From assembly GCA_964553375.1 (NCBI GenBank), contig CAZKKN010000003.1:1-64000 (forward strand): 64,000 nt of DNA. The letters are read 5' to 3'. A program made the translations under genes and the position numbers. How positions within the stretch are numbered: position 1 is the first letter of the stretch; every line of letters starts with the position of its first letter. The notes under the pieces were generated by a model. The model was not told the origin of the DNA and did no database searches. It saw nothing but the letters and a program-made list of their open reading frames with translations. This document shows, piece after piece, positions 6,989-15,676 of the stretch. The DNA comes from UBA9715 sp964553375. GTDB lineage: Bacteria; Actinomycetota; Coriobacteriia; Coriobacteriales; Eggerthellaceae.

Positions 6989-8074
6989 CTAATGGATGAA
7001 CATGGCATCGCCGAAGCTGAAGAAGCGGTAGCGCTCCTCGATGGCGTGCTGGTAGGCTGCCATCACGTTCTCGTAGCCGGCGAAGGCGCTCACGAGCATG
7101 AGCAAGGTTGAGCGGGGGACATGGAAATTGGTTATGAGGGCATCCACTACGTGGAACTCGCTGCCTGGGAGCAGGTAAAGGGAGGTGGTGGCCCGTTCGC
7201 AAGGCTCCACCGCACCGATGTCGCTGTTCCAAGCGCTCTCGAGGCTGCGTACGCTGGTTGTGCCTACGGCTATGATGCGGCCGCCGCGGGCTTTTGTCTC
7301 GTTGATGGCCTGAGCGGTTGCTGGCGGTATCGTGTAGTGTTCGGTATGCATCTGATGCTCGGCGGGATCATCCTCGTCTACGATGCGGAAGGTATCCAGC
7401 CCCACTTCCAGCTCCACGGTCTTCCAGTCCGCGCCAGCTGCCTGCACCGCCCTTATGAGCTCTGGCGTGAAATGCAGTCCTGCGGTTGGGGCTGCCGCAG
7501 AGCTTTCCCGGGCGGAATAGACCGTCTGGTAGAGCTCCTCATCGCCCTGATAATCGTGGATGTAGGGCGGCAAAGGGGTATGCCCGACCCTATGCAGCGC
7601 CTCATCCAAACTGGGAAGGGGAGTGGTCAAGCGGACCAGGCGCTCGCCTTTGGCGGCTCCTTCCACCCAGTCCACTATCTCCGCAGACAGGATGACCTGG
7701 CCCTCTTGATCGGTTACATCCACGATGGCTCCGCTCCCTGGCTTCAGGCGCTTGCCGGGCCTCACCAAGGCTTCCCAAAGGGCGCTGGCAGAGGTCTTGG
7801 GCTCGCGGTCGAAGACCTCCCGCAGCAAAAGCACCTCGGCCGCTCCACCGGTGCCGCGCTTGGCTCCCAGCAGGCGAGCAGGAAGCACGCGGGTCTCATT
7901 GGCGATGAAAAGGTCTCCCGGTCGCACGTAATCCAGGATGTCGCGGAAGATGCGGTCTTCCCAAACCCCGGTTTCGCGGTTAAGCGCCAGCATGCGGCAT
8001 TCGTCCCGCACAGGTGCGGGGCTTTGGGCGATGAGCTGTTGAGGAAGCTCGTAGTCGAAGTCGCTGGTTCGCAT
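6989..8074 (-). CDS. queA: S-adenosylmethionine:tRNA ribosyltransferase-isomerase
   Basis: QueA transfers and isomerises the ribose of SAM onto preQ1-tRNA to give epoxyqueuosine, the second-to-last step of queuosine synthesis. The product is 361 residues. Family blocks are clear: FDYELPQQLIAQ at the start, then RVLPARLLG, the TAGLHFTPEL block, GTTSVRSLES, and TNFHVPRSTLLMLVSAFAG near the end. The ATG at 8074 has AAAGGA 7 bases upstream; the in-frame ATG seven codons earlier would add residues outside the family. It belongs with queH (10.3 kb) and tgt (11.1 kb), although two other genes lie between. Confidence 0.95.
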   Translation of the reverse strand: MRTSDFDYELPQQLIAQSPAPVRDECRMLALNRETGVWEDRIFRDILDYVRPGDLFIANETRVLPARLLGAKRGTGGAAEVLLLREVFDREPKTSASALWEALVRPGKRLKPGSGAIVDVTDQEGQVILSAEIVDWVEGAAKGERLVRLTTPLPSLDEALHRVGHTPLPPYIHDYQGDEELYQTVYSARESSAAAPTAGLHFTPELIRAVQAAGADWKTVELEVGLDTFRIVDEDDPAEHQMHTEHYTIPPATAQAINETKARGGRIIAVGTTSVRSLESAWNSDIGAVEPCERATTSLYLLPGSEFHVVDALITNFHVPRSTLLMLVSAFAGYENVMAAYQHAIEERYRFFSFGDAMFIH

Positions 8075-8150
8075 GGGGTTCCTTTCCGGATTCAAGCAGG
8101 AGTCATTGTAATATACTTGAGTGATTCAGAACATGAGCGATGGAGGCGCT

Positions 8151-9008
8151 ATGGCGACCAAAGAAGAGCGCGAGGCGGAGGCGAAAAAGCACGTAGGGCT
8201 TGCCCGTGGGGTCTTCGCAACGGAGATCAAACAGGTCATAGAGAAGGCGCAGTTCTACGAAGATGGCGTAGGCCGCGAGCTGGAGCTGCCTGAGGCTCGG
8301 TTCGAGGGAACCGAAGCCGTCGTTGTTTGGGGGGATGTGGCCACGGCCGTGCTGCGCGCCAAGGGGCGCGTGTGCGTGGTGGACCCCATGGCTTATCGCA
8401 CCCCTGGAGGCAATTATCTGCAGGGCGGTTGGTCGCCCGAAGCCCAGCTTTGCGCCGAGAGCACGCTTTTCCCTGTGCTTGAGGGGCTCAAGGGTTTCTA
8501 TGAGGGCAATCGCCAATCCATGCATGGCGGCCTTTATTCCGATAGAGCCGTCTACTTGGAAGACATCACGTTCACCACCGAGGGCACGGTGAAGAAGCGT
8601 GATGTGCTTGCCATCGCGCCTCCTAATCGTAAGATGGCCTTGGACAATCACCGCTCCGAAGCGGAGTGCGCCATGGACCTCTCCCATAGGATCGAGGCCC
8701 TCATGCGCATCTCTGCCGTTCATGAGACGGATACGCTCATTTTGGGCGCATTCGGCTGCGGTGCGTTGGGCAACGATGACCAGGTGGTGGCAGAGAGCTT
8801 CAAGGCATGGCTCGATGGTCATCCGGGGCTTTTCCAGACAGTGCTCTTCGTGATCCCCGGCGGTCCCAGTCTGGATGTCTTCCGCGCGGTGTTCCCTGAG
8901 AAGATCGAGGAAGAAGCGATCGAAGAAGAAGCGGTGGTGGAAGAAGACCAAGGTGACGAAGCCGTAGATATAGAGCCCAACGCCGATGGTCGGTGGGTCT
9001 TCGAGTAA
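8151..9008 (+). CDS. TIGR02452-like (bacterial PARG/macro-type) protein with an altered catalytic loop
   Basis: A 285-residue soluble protein resembling bacterial poly(ADP-ribose) glycohydrolase-like proteins. An N-terminal helical part is followed by the macro-type core with PGGNYLQGGWSPEAQLC (about residue 89) and ILGAFGCGALGND (about 201). In active bacterial PARGs the loop reads GGG then QEE; here the matching residues are P-E-A, so the second glutamate, the presumed catalytic one, is Ala. The last 30 residues are a Glu-rich tail. The ATG at 8151 has GGAGG 4 bases upstream; GTG 8121 and ATG 8133 are alternatives. It may bind ADP-ribose without hydrolysing it (inference). Confidence 0.7.
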   Translation: MATKEEREAEAKKHVGLARGVFATEIKQVIEKAQFYEDGVGRELELPEARFEGTEAVVVWGDVATAVLRAKGRVCVVDPMAYRTPGGNYLQGGWSPEAQLCAESTLFPVLEGLKGFYEGNRQSMHGGLYSDRAVYLEDITFTTEGTVKKRDVLAIAPPNRKMALDNHRSEAECAMDLSHRIEALMRISAVHETDTLILGAFGCGALGNDDQVVAESFKAWLDGHPGLFQTVLFVIPGGPSLDVFRAVFPEKIEEEAIEEEAVVEEDQGDEAVDIEPNADGRWVFE

Positions 9009-9033
9009 GCAAAGAGACGAAAGGGCTTCTTTC

Positions 9034-10302
9034 ATGGCATTCTCCAAAAAACCCGTCAAGGGCATGACCGACTTCTTGCCTGCGGATATGCAGCTGCGCG
9101 AAGCGGTGCTCAGCCGCATCAAGGGCATCTACGGCTCCTATGGCTTCGCGCAAATCGAAACGCCCATGGTGGAGCACATCGGGAATCTCACCTCCAAGCA
9201 GGGGGGCGACAACGAAAAGCTCATCTTCAAGATCCAGAAGCGCGGTGCGGCCTTTGCCCGGGCTTTGGAATCGGGCAATCCCGAGGAATTGGTGGACAAC
9301 GGGCTTCGCTATGACCTCACGGTGCCCTTGGCGCGCTTCTACGCCAACAACAAGGAGGCGCTTCCGAACCCCTTCCGCGCCCTTCAGGTTGGGCCGGTTT
9401 GGCGAGCTGATCAGCCGGCTAAGGGCCGGTTCCGCCAATTCGTGCAGCTCGATATAGACGTGTTGGGAGACTCCACGAACCTGGCGGAGATAGAGCTCAT
9501 CGCCGCCACCTCCTCGGCGCTTCGGGAGGTGCTGGCACCAGCGGGTGTCGGGGGTTTCACGGTGCATGTGAACGACCGGCGCATCCTCATGGCCGCCGCC
9601 CGCAAGGCGGGCTTCGGCGAGGGGGCTCTGGCCGGTGTGCTCATCACCTTGGATAAGCTGGATAAGATCGGCTTCGACGGCGTTCGCGCCGAACTTTTGG
9701 AAGGCGATGCCGATGAGGCTGTAGTGGATAGGTACCTCGGCTATTTCAGCACCGAGGCCGACCGGACCTCGGCTCGCAGCTTCTGCGATGCCATAGGCGA
9801 GGAGGCCCTCGGTGCGGTGGCCGATAACCTCGACGAGATAATCGCCCACGCATCGGCTTTGACCGGCGCTGAGGTGCGCATCGCATTCGACCCCACCTTG
9901 GTGCGTGGCATGGGCTATTACACGGGGCCGATCTTCGAGGTCACCGTGGATGGTTTTGGTATCTCCATCGCCGGTGGCGGCCGCTATGATGAGATGATCG
10001 GCAAGTTCTCGGGTGAGGAAGTGTGCGCTTGCGGCTTTTCCATCGGCTTCGAGCGCATCATCTCCCTTTTGAAGGATGCGCATGCGAGCGCCGCAGAAGA
10101 AGGCGGCTGCCAGGCCACTGCCTTCCTCGTGGATGGCCGAGCCGATGGCCCTTTGCGGCTGAAGGCCCTCAAAGAGGCCCAGGAGCTGCGAGCGGCAGGC
10201 GGCCGAGCTGCGGTATTCCCCATGCGCAAGAACATGAAGCGCCAAATCGCCTCCTTGGAAGAGGAGGGCTTCACCGATTTCCGCAAGGTCTACGCTGACT
10301 GA
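9034..10302 (+). CDS. hisS: Histidyl-tRNA synthetase
   Basis: Class II aminoacyl-tRNA synthetase charging tRNA-His, 422 residues. The start MAFSKKPVKGMTDFLP matches the family motif-1 lead-in. Motif 2 lies in QVGPVWRADQPAKGRFRQF, the two HisRS signatures appear as YDLTVPLARF and GMGYYTGPIFEV, and motif 3 is in GFSIGFERI. A C-terminal anticodon-binding domain follows (about 330-422). The ATG at 9034 follows AAAGGG; the longer frame from 8986 overlaps the previous gene. It stands beside queuosine genes, and tRNA-His is a queuosine-modified tRNA, though the adjacency may be coincidence. Confidence 0.95.
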   Translation: MAFSKKPVKGMTDFLPADMQLREAVLSRIKGIYGSYGFAQIETPMVEHIGNLTSKQGGDNEKLIFKIQKRGAAFARALESGNPEELVDNGLRYDLTVPLARFYANNKEALPNPFRALQVGPVWRADQPAKGRFRQFVQLDIDVLGDSTNLAEIELIAATSSALREVLAPAGVGGFTVHVNDRRILMAAARKAGFGEGALAGVLITLDKLDKIGFDGVRAELLEGDADEAVVDRYLGYFSTEADRTSARSFCDAIGEEALGAVADNLDEIIAHASALTGAEVRIAFDPTLVRGMGYYTGPIFEVTVDGFGISIAGGGRYDEMIGKFSGEEVCACGFSIGFERIISLLKDAHASAAEEGGCQATAFLVDGRADGPLRLKALKEAQELRAAGGRAAVFPMRKNMKRQIASLEEEGFTDFRKVYAD

Positions 10303-10337
10303 GCGCCAACGGACCTCCGCTGCTGAAGCGATGCGTC

Positions 10338-11036
10338 CTAGGCTTGCGCCTTCTGCTTCTTCGCTTTCTTACGTTGGGCTTTGATGAAAGCGCGGGTGGC
10401 TTCGGCCTCGGCCACGGAGAACCGGCATCCGCAGTAGTTCTGGCGATACATCCCCAGCTCACGGCTTATACGGGTGGCTTCGCGATAATAGGGCCGGTAG
10501 TCTTCGAAATGCGGGATGAGCCCAGCCTTCCCGCAAAGGGCCTCCAGCTCCTCTTGGATGACCTCTCCGAACTGATAGGGGCTTACGGCCAAGGTGGTGG
10601 CAACGCCCTCGAAGCCGCCCTGCGCGGCGTAGCTCACTGCGCGCTCCAGGCGTTGGCGATAGCACTCCCGGCAGCGCTCTTGGCGCCGGGCGTCATCCAA
10701 CAGGTCACCCACCGAGCCTATTCCGTCGTAAGCATCTGCATCTCCAGCGGCTTTTTGAGCCGTCTGCGCTCCCAAAGCGGGAGAGAACGCTTTCAGGGAT
10801 TCGCCTACGGCCCCGGCCCGGCGCTCCCATTCTTCGGGCTCGTAGATATCCTCGATCACCGCGAATCCCTCTTCGCTGCCGAATCGCTTCAGCTCCTCAA
10901 GGCGCTTCTCGTATTCCCCGCGAGGGGCGATGTTGGAGTTGCTGTAAAAGACCGTGATGTCATGGCCCGCATCGGTGAGCAGACGTGTGGGCATGATGGA
11001 GCAGGGACCGCAGCATGCGTGGACTAATAATCTCAT
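10338..11036 (-). CDS. queH: Epoxyqueuosine reductase QueH
   Basis: QueH (former DUF208) reduces epoxyqueuosine to queuosine in tRNA, a non-orthologous replacement of QueG. The 232-residue product carries the hallmark cysteines: HACCGPC at residues 6-12, the CRECYRQR motif near 120 and NYCGC near 203, which bind an iron-sulfur cluster and a second metal; YSNSNIAPRGEY (about 31) is also characteristic. It ends with a Lys-rich tail. It is divergent from tgt, with only 18 bases between start codons. Confidence 0.93.
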   Translation of the reverse strand: MRLLVHACCGPCSIMPTRLLTDAGHDITVFYSNSNIAPRGEYEKRLEELKRFGSEEGFAVIEDIYEPEEWERRAGAVGESLKAFSPALGAQTAQKAAGDADAYDGIGSVGDLLDDARRQERCRECYRQRLERAVSYAAQGGFEGVATTLAVSPYQFGEVIQEELEALCGKAGLIPHFEDYRPYYREATRISRELGMYRQNYCGCRFSVAEAEATRAFIKAQRKKAKKQKAQA

Positions 11037-11054
11037 GAGGGTATACTACCACCT
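11037..11054. promoter_or_regulatory. Compact divergent promoter between queH and tgt, probably giving two leaderless mRNAs
   Basis: The 18 bases between the two ATGs contain GGTATACT, whose central GTATAC is self-complementary. Plus strand: TATACT at 11042-11047 places transcription start at or next to the tgt ATG (11055). Minus strand: TAGTAT places it at the queH ATG (11036). Neither gene has a well-placed Shine-Dalgarno. -35 elements would lie inside the opposite genes and are not clear. Confidence 0.45.
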
Positions 11055-12203
11055 ATGGCTTTATTCGATTACACCATAGAGGCGACGAGCGGCTTTGCTC
11101 GGGCCGGCAGCTTCCAGACCGCCCATGGCACGTTCACCACTCCGCTGTTCATGCCGGTGGGTACCCATGCCACGGTGAAGGGAATCACCGTGGATCAGCT
11201 GCATAGCCTGGATGCCCAGGTGGTGCTTGCCAACACCTATCACCTTTATATGCGCCCCGGCGCTGAAGTGGTGGAAGAGGCCGGCGGGGTCCAGGAGTTC
11301 ATGGCCTACGACGGCCCCATGCTGACTGATTCGGGGGGCTTTCAGCTTTTCAGCCTCGATCACCTGATGAAGACCGATGCCGACGGCGTATCGTTTCGGG
11401 CTGATGACTACGATGGCTCAAAGCATCGCTGGACCCCGGAATCCAACATGGAGATCCAAGAGCGCCTCGGGGCCGACATAATCATGCAGCTCGATCAATG
11501 CGTGGGCTATCCCGCCACCTGGGAGCAGGTGGAGGCATCCACCCGGCTCTCCTGGGAGTGGGCCGAGCGCTGCCTTGCGGCACATAAGCGCAATGACCAG
11601 GCGCTTTTCGGCATCGTGCAGGGCGGGATGTTTCAAGACCTGCGTCAAGAGAGTTCCCGTCGTCTTCAGGAGATAGAGCAGCGCAGCCTTGCTTCGGGCG
11701 GGCGGCGATTCGATGGCTTCGGCATCGGCGGCTATTCGGTGGGGGAAGACCACGAGGTGATGTTCGAGACCCTGGGCACCACGGCGCGCTCGCTGCCCCA
11801 GGATAGGCCGCGCTACCTCATGGGGGTGGGAAACCCCACCACATTGGTACGGGCGGTAGGCGAAGGGGTTGATATGTTCGATTGCGTGCTGCCCACCCGC
11901 ACCGGGCGCATGGGGACGGCTTTTTCCAGCCAGGGGCGCATGAACCTGCGCAATGCGAAGTATGCGCGGGACTTCGGTCCGTTGGATCCCGCCTGCTCCT
12001 GTGCGGTGTGCGAGCGCCACAGCCGCGCTTACATCCGCCACTTGGTGAAGCAGAACGAGATGCTCGGCGGGGTGTTCCTTTCTTATCATAACCTGCATTT
12101 CCTCATCCATTTGATGGGTCAAGCCCGTCAAGCCATCTTGGCTGACTCCTATGGGGAATTCCTTGACGGGTGGATGGCGAGCCCTGCAGCCGAAGACTAC
12201 TGA
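11055..12203 (+). CDS. tgt: tRNA-guanine(34) transglycosylase
   Basis: Exchanges guanine for preQ1 at the wobble position of GUN-anticodon tRNAs. The 382-residue protein shows the TIM-barrel landmarks LADSGGFQ-like (LTDSGGFQLF, about 91), GIVQGG (about 192), GGYSVGE (about 225) and DMFDCVLPTR (about 273) containing the nucleophilic Asp. Zinc ligands follow in the CSCAVC motif (about 314) and a downstream His. With queA and queH it covers the tRNA-borne steps; preQ1 synthesis genes are not in this window. Confidence 0.96.
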   Translation: MALFDYTIEATSGFARAGSFQTAHGTFTTPLFMPVGTHATVKGITVDQLHSLDAQVVLANTYHLYMRPGAEVVEEAGGVQEFMAYDGPMLTDSGGFQLFSLDHLMKTDADGVSFRADDYDGSKHRWTPESNMEIQERLGADIIMQLDQCVGYPATWEQVEASTRLSWEWAERCLAAHKRNDQALFGIVQGGMFQDLRQESSRRLQEIEQRSLASGGRRFDGFGIGGYSVGEDHEVMFETLGTTARSLPQDRPRYLMGVGNPTTLVRAVGEGVDMFDCVLPTRTGRMGTAFSSQGRMNLRNAKYARDFGPLDPACSCAVCERHSRAYIRHLVKQNEMLGGVFLSYHNLHFLIHLMGQARQAILADSYGEFLDGWMASPAAEDY

Positions 12204-12314
12204 TTACCTGCCTGTAATGTAATAACAAGCAAAAACCGCTTCCGTTGTGGCAAAATAGTAAAGTTAGATAAAGGTACATCTCGCGAATAACGCACACTGA
12301 AAGAAGGACTTCGC

Positions 12315-15062
12315 ATGGCAACGGCGGATAAGAAGAACAACAGGATAGGGAAGAGCACTGACAGGCGCAATATCTGGCTGCTCATCCTCACGACCCTGCT
12401 TGTGATCGGCTCGATCATTCTATTCATGCCTCCCCAAGAGAAGATCAACCAGGGCTTGGACATCCAAGGCGGCCTCTCGGTGGTTCTCACTGCATCGTCA
12501 ACCGATGGTGAGGCCATCACCGATGAGGACATGGAAGCCAGCCGCACCATCATCGAGAGCCGTGTGAATGCCTTGGGCGCTTCCGAGGCTGTGGTGCAGG
12601 TGCAGGGCGGCAACCAAATCCTCGTGCAGATTCCGGGCCTTTCCGACACCCAGACCGCTCTGGATACCATCGGCAAGACCGGTAAGCTGGAGTTCGCCCG
12701 GCTGGATTCCTTCACTGATGAGTCGGTGAAGGAGGCTATCCAATCCGGTAACTACGGTGATCAAGCCACTCTCACCGACGATTTCGGCAATACGTTCGTC
12801 AATCCCGATGCTGCGAAGCTTGAGGTGGAAGAAGGCACCTACACCCCCATCATCACCGGTGAGAACATTGAGCGAGTGAGTGTGGATCGCGCCTCGGAGA
12901 CCTCAAGCTATTATGCGGTGAACCTGGAGCTTGACGCTGCGGGCACCCAGGCTTTCGCCGATGCATCCCGCGAGCTCGCCCCCGATCGGGGCCAGATCGT
13001 CATCATCCTGGATAACGAGGTGGAAAGCGCTCCGGCGGTGCAGTCGGAGATTCCCAATGGCCGCGTTTCCATCACCGGCAACTACACCCGTGAAGAGGCT
13101 GGCGCTCTGGAGACGGTGCTTGAAAGCGGCTCCTTGCCCGTGAGCTTCCAGTACTCCCAAAGCCAGGTGGTAGGCCCCACCTTGGGCCAGGACGCGCTGC
13201 GCTCGGGTGTCATCGCGGCTTTGGCGGGCATCCTGCTCGTTATGCTCTACCTGCTGTTCTTCTATAAGGGCCTGGGCATCATCACCGCTGCCGCTGTGGT
13301 CGTCTTCTCGGTGCTTTACCTGGGCATCCTCGCAGCGCTATCGGCATTCGGCCTATTCAGCCTCACGCTTGCGGGCATCGCCGGCATCGTGCTTACCATC
13401 GGCATGGCGGCAGACTCCTCGGTGCTTACCGTGGAGCGTTTCCGCGAGGAGATACGCATGGGCAAAAGCGTACGTGCCGCTTCCCAATCCGGCGTGAAGC
13501 ACGCGATCCTGACCTCCATAGATGCCGACCTGGTTTCCCTGGTCTCGGCACTCTCGCTCTTCTTCCTGGCGTCGGCTTCGGTCAAGGGCTTCGGTCTCAC
13601 CCTGGCGCTGGGCATCTTCTGCGACATCGTTATGATGCTGCTTTTCAAGGCGCCTCTCGTTCGCCTGCTGGCGCCCCACACCATGTCCAAGCATCCAGGG
13701 TTCTGGAACATCAAGGATGGCCAGATCGCTGCGAAGGAATATGCGAATCTCGGGCGTGTGCTGGGCGTTCCCGCCGGCGATGCCGATCTGGGTTCGCAGC
13801 TGGACTTCGCGAAGGTGGAGGCTGAGGCCCAATCCCGCGGTGGCGAGGCGGGGAAGAAGATCGCCGATGCGGTGAAGGGGCTCAAAGGCCGCTTCATCAA
13901 GCGCGATATCGACTTCGTGGGCAAACGCAAGATCTTCCTCACCATCTCCGCCGTGCTCGTGGTCCTCTCCATCGGTGTCATAGGGATCAAGGGGCTCACC
14001 TTCGGTATCGAGTTCGTCGGCGGCACCTCCATCACCTTCCACGACACAGGGGATGTGCAGCTTGAGGAGCTCCGTGACGCCTTCGCCGAAGCCGGTCAAG
14101 GCGATGCGACGCTGCAGACCACCACAACCGATGGTCAGGAGGGCTTCTTGGCCCGCATGACGGTGACCGATGCCCAAGAAGCCACGGAGATCGCCAATCA
14201 GATCGCCGACGAATTCGGCCTCACCTCAGAGAACTTCGAGGTCACAACCATCGGCCCTGACTGGGGTTCAAGCGTGATCAATCAGTCGCTCATCGCCTTT
14301 ATCGTCTCCCTGGTGCTCATCATCATCTATATCGCCATCCGCTTCGAATTCAAGATGGGTGTGGTGGCTGTAGGGGTCTTGCTCCATGACCTCCTCATCG
14401 TGGTGGGGGTTTATGCCCTGGTGGGCCGTGAATTCACGCCCAATGCCGTGGCCGCCCTGCTCACCATCATCGGCTATTCGCTCTACGATACCGTGGTGGT
14501 GTTCCATCGCATCAACGACAACGCCAAGAGCCTCGATTTGAAGTGCACCTATTACACTATGGCGAACCTCTCGCTTAACCAGGTGTTCATCCGCTCCATC
14601 AACACCTCCATCACCTCGCTCATCCCGGTGCTCGCTATGCTGTTCTTCGGCGGCGAGACGCTGCAGGATTTCGCCTTCGCGGCGGCGGTCGGCCTGGTCA
14701 TCGGCTGCTATTCCTCCATCGCCGTAGGCACGCCGCTGTTCGCTATGTGGAAGAACCGCGAACCGAAGTACGCGAAGATCTATGCCAAGATGGGGCCCCA
14801 AGTGGGCAAGTTCGATTTCGTGCGTACCGGTACTGCGCTGACAGGCTCCCTTAACAACGCTAAGGCCGCTCGTCTGAAGGCTGCCCCGGCGGGAGCGGGA
14901 GATGTTGCGGTGTCCGAGGTTGAAGTCGCAGAAGATGACGCTACGGCGTTCGATGACATCGTCATCAGCGGCGGAGGCTCCAATGCCCTTGGCCCCGATG
15001 GCCGTCCGCTCTATCAGCAAACGGTTCGAAATCCCAACAAGATCAAGAAGAAAAAGAAGTAG
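12315..15062 (+). CDS. secDF: Protein translocase SecDF (fused SecD-SecF)
   Basis: Proton-driven accessory of the Sec translocon that pulls exported proteins outwards. The 915-residue product joins both halves. SecD: a membrane helix at about 19-39, LDIQGGLSVVL (D1-type motif), a large outside domain to about 290, then five helices ending near 450. A cytoplasmic linker of about 80 residues follows. SecF: a helix at about 540-560, GIEFVGGTSITF, then helices from 655 to 820 containing TIIGYSLYDTVVVFHRI. The C-terminus is basic (KKKKK). No yajC lies between tgt and secDF. The ATG has AGAAGGA upstream. Confidence 0.96.
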   Translation: MATADKKNNRIGKSTDRRNIWLLILTTLLVIGSIILFMPPQEKINQGLDIQGGLSVVLTASSTDGEAITDEDMEASRTIIESRVNALGASEAVVQVQGGNQILVQIPGLSDTQTALDTIGKTGKLEFARLDSFTDESVKEAIQSGNYGDQATLTDDFGNTFVNPDAAKLEVEEGTYTPIITGENIERVSVDRASETSSYYAVNLELDAAGTQAFADASRELAPDRGQIVIILDNEVESAPAVQSEIPNGRVSITGNYTREEAGALETVLESGSLPVSFQYSQSQVVGPTLGQDALRSGVIAALAGILLVMLYLLFFYKGLGIITAAAVVVFSVLYLGILAALSAFGLFSLTLAGIAGIVLTIGMAADSSVLTVERFREEIRMGKSVRAASQSGVKHAILTSIDADLVSLVSALSLFFLASASVKGFGLTLALGIFCDIVMMLLFKAPLVRLLAPHTMSKHPGFWNIKDGQIAAKEYANLGRVLGVPAGDADLGSQLDFAKVEAEAQSRGGEAGKKIADAVKGLKGRFIKRDIDFVGKRKIFLTISAVLVVLSIGVIGIKGLTFGIEFVGGTSITFHDTGDVQLEELRDAFAEAGQGDATLQTTTTDGQEGFLARMTVTDAQEATEIANQIADEFGLTSENFEVTTIGPDWGSSVINQSLIAFIVSLVLIIIYIAIRFEFKMGVVAVGVLLHDLLIVVGVYALVGREFTPNAVAALLTIIGYSLYDTVVVFHRINDNAKSLDLKCTYYTMANLSLNQVFIRSINTSITSLIPVLAMLFFGGETLQDFAFAAAVGLVIGCYSSIAVGTPLFAMWKNREPKYAKIYAKMGPQVGKFDFVRTGTALTGSLNNAKAARLKAAPAGAGDVAVSEVEVAEDDATAFDDIVISGGGSNALGPDGRPLYQQTVRNPNKIKKKKK

Positions 15063-15075
15063 TTACAGGCCTATG

Positions 15076-15106
15076 AAACGGGAGCGCTCATTCCGCTCCC
15101 GTTTTT
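15076..15106 (+). terminator. Rho-independent terminator after secDF
   Basis: AAACGGGAGCG and CGCTCCCGTTT form an 11-bp perfect stem with a 7-base loop, and the stem runs directly into a T tract. It lies 13 bases past the secDF stop. Confidence 0.93.
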
Positions 15107-15132
15107 TGTGTGATCAGACCCAAGGAGGCATC

Positions 15133-15453
15133 ATGCGCACCGGATCCAACCCCGATTTCTGCCCGCCCGTGGAAGAGGGCACCGTCTACACCTTGGAAGA
15201 CGAGAACGGAGATACCATCGCCTTGGAGTTCCTGGGTCTGGTGCTTCATGGCGGCCGTCGTTACGGATTCTTCTTTCCCGTGTCGGAGGACGAGCCTGCG
15301 CTTTCGTCCGGCGAGGTCGTGGTTTTGGAAGTGACCGCGTTGGATGAGGATGACCAGCCCCAGGAATTCGAGTTGGTAGACGATGAAGCCATCGCCGATG
15401 AGGTCTACGGGGTGTTCAAGGAAGTTGCAAAAGATCTCTACGACTTCGCGTAA
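15133..15453 (+). CDS. DUF1292 family protein
   Basis: A 106-residue acidic cytoplasmic protein. The central YTLEDENGDTIALEFLG segment followed by a second strand-rich block and EVVVLEV is the DUF1292 pattern known from Firmicutes (YrzB-type); no function is established. AAGGAGG lies 5 bases before the ATG. It sits between the secDF terminator and a palindromic repeat. Its stop codon lies inside the left arm of that palindrome, so the last bases of the gene are shared with the repeat. Confidence 0.8.
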   Translation: MRTGSNPDFCPPVEEGTVYTLEDENGDTIALEFLGLVLHGGRRYGFFFPVSEDEPALSSGEVVVLEVTALDEDDQPQEFELVDDEAIADEVYGVFKEVAKDLYDFA

Positions 15454-15558
15454 GAGGGGTTGGGGCGCCTCTATTCGGCCCTTGTTTTTCACTCTGCGCC
15501 GCACGAAGGCGGCTTGGTGAAAAGGCGGGCCGACTAGAGGCGCCCCAACCCCTCTTAC
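15450..15558. repeat. 109-bp imperfect palindrome at the DUF1292 stop
   Basis: The arms 15450-15481 and 15527-15558 are complementary at 31 of 32 positions. Inside them TTTTCAC pairs with GTGAAAA, and GCCGC (15498-15502) with GCGGC (15509-15513) around a 6-base loop, so nearly the whole stretch can fold into one hairpin or cruciform. The DUF1292 TAA is within the left arm. It lies between converging genes and could end transcription from both sides. Confidence 0.85.
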
Positions 15559-15657
15559 CTCACCGGTTGATTGCGCTGCGCCGCACGAAGGCGGCTTGGT
15601 GAAAAGGCGGGCCGACTAGAGGCGCCCCAGCCCCTCTTGCCTCACCGGTTGACCGCG
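15494..15657 (+). repeat. Two tandem copies of an 82-bp direct repeat
   Basis: Copy 1 is 15494-15575 and copy 2 is 15576-15657; they differ at 4 of 82 positions. A 10-base start of a third copy (CTGCGCCGCA) follows at 15658-15667. Each copy contains the right arm of the palindrome at 15450-15558, so the left arm could pair with either. No coding frame is evident; the interval lies between two genes that point at each other. Confidence 0.93.
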
Positions 15658-15676
15658 CTGCGCCGCAATGATTCTT

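Noticed and set aside
15494..15667. Possible CRISPR array
   Set aside because: There are only two adjacent 82-bp copies without spacers, and no cas genes.
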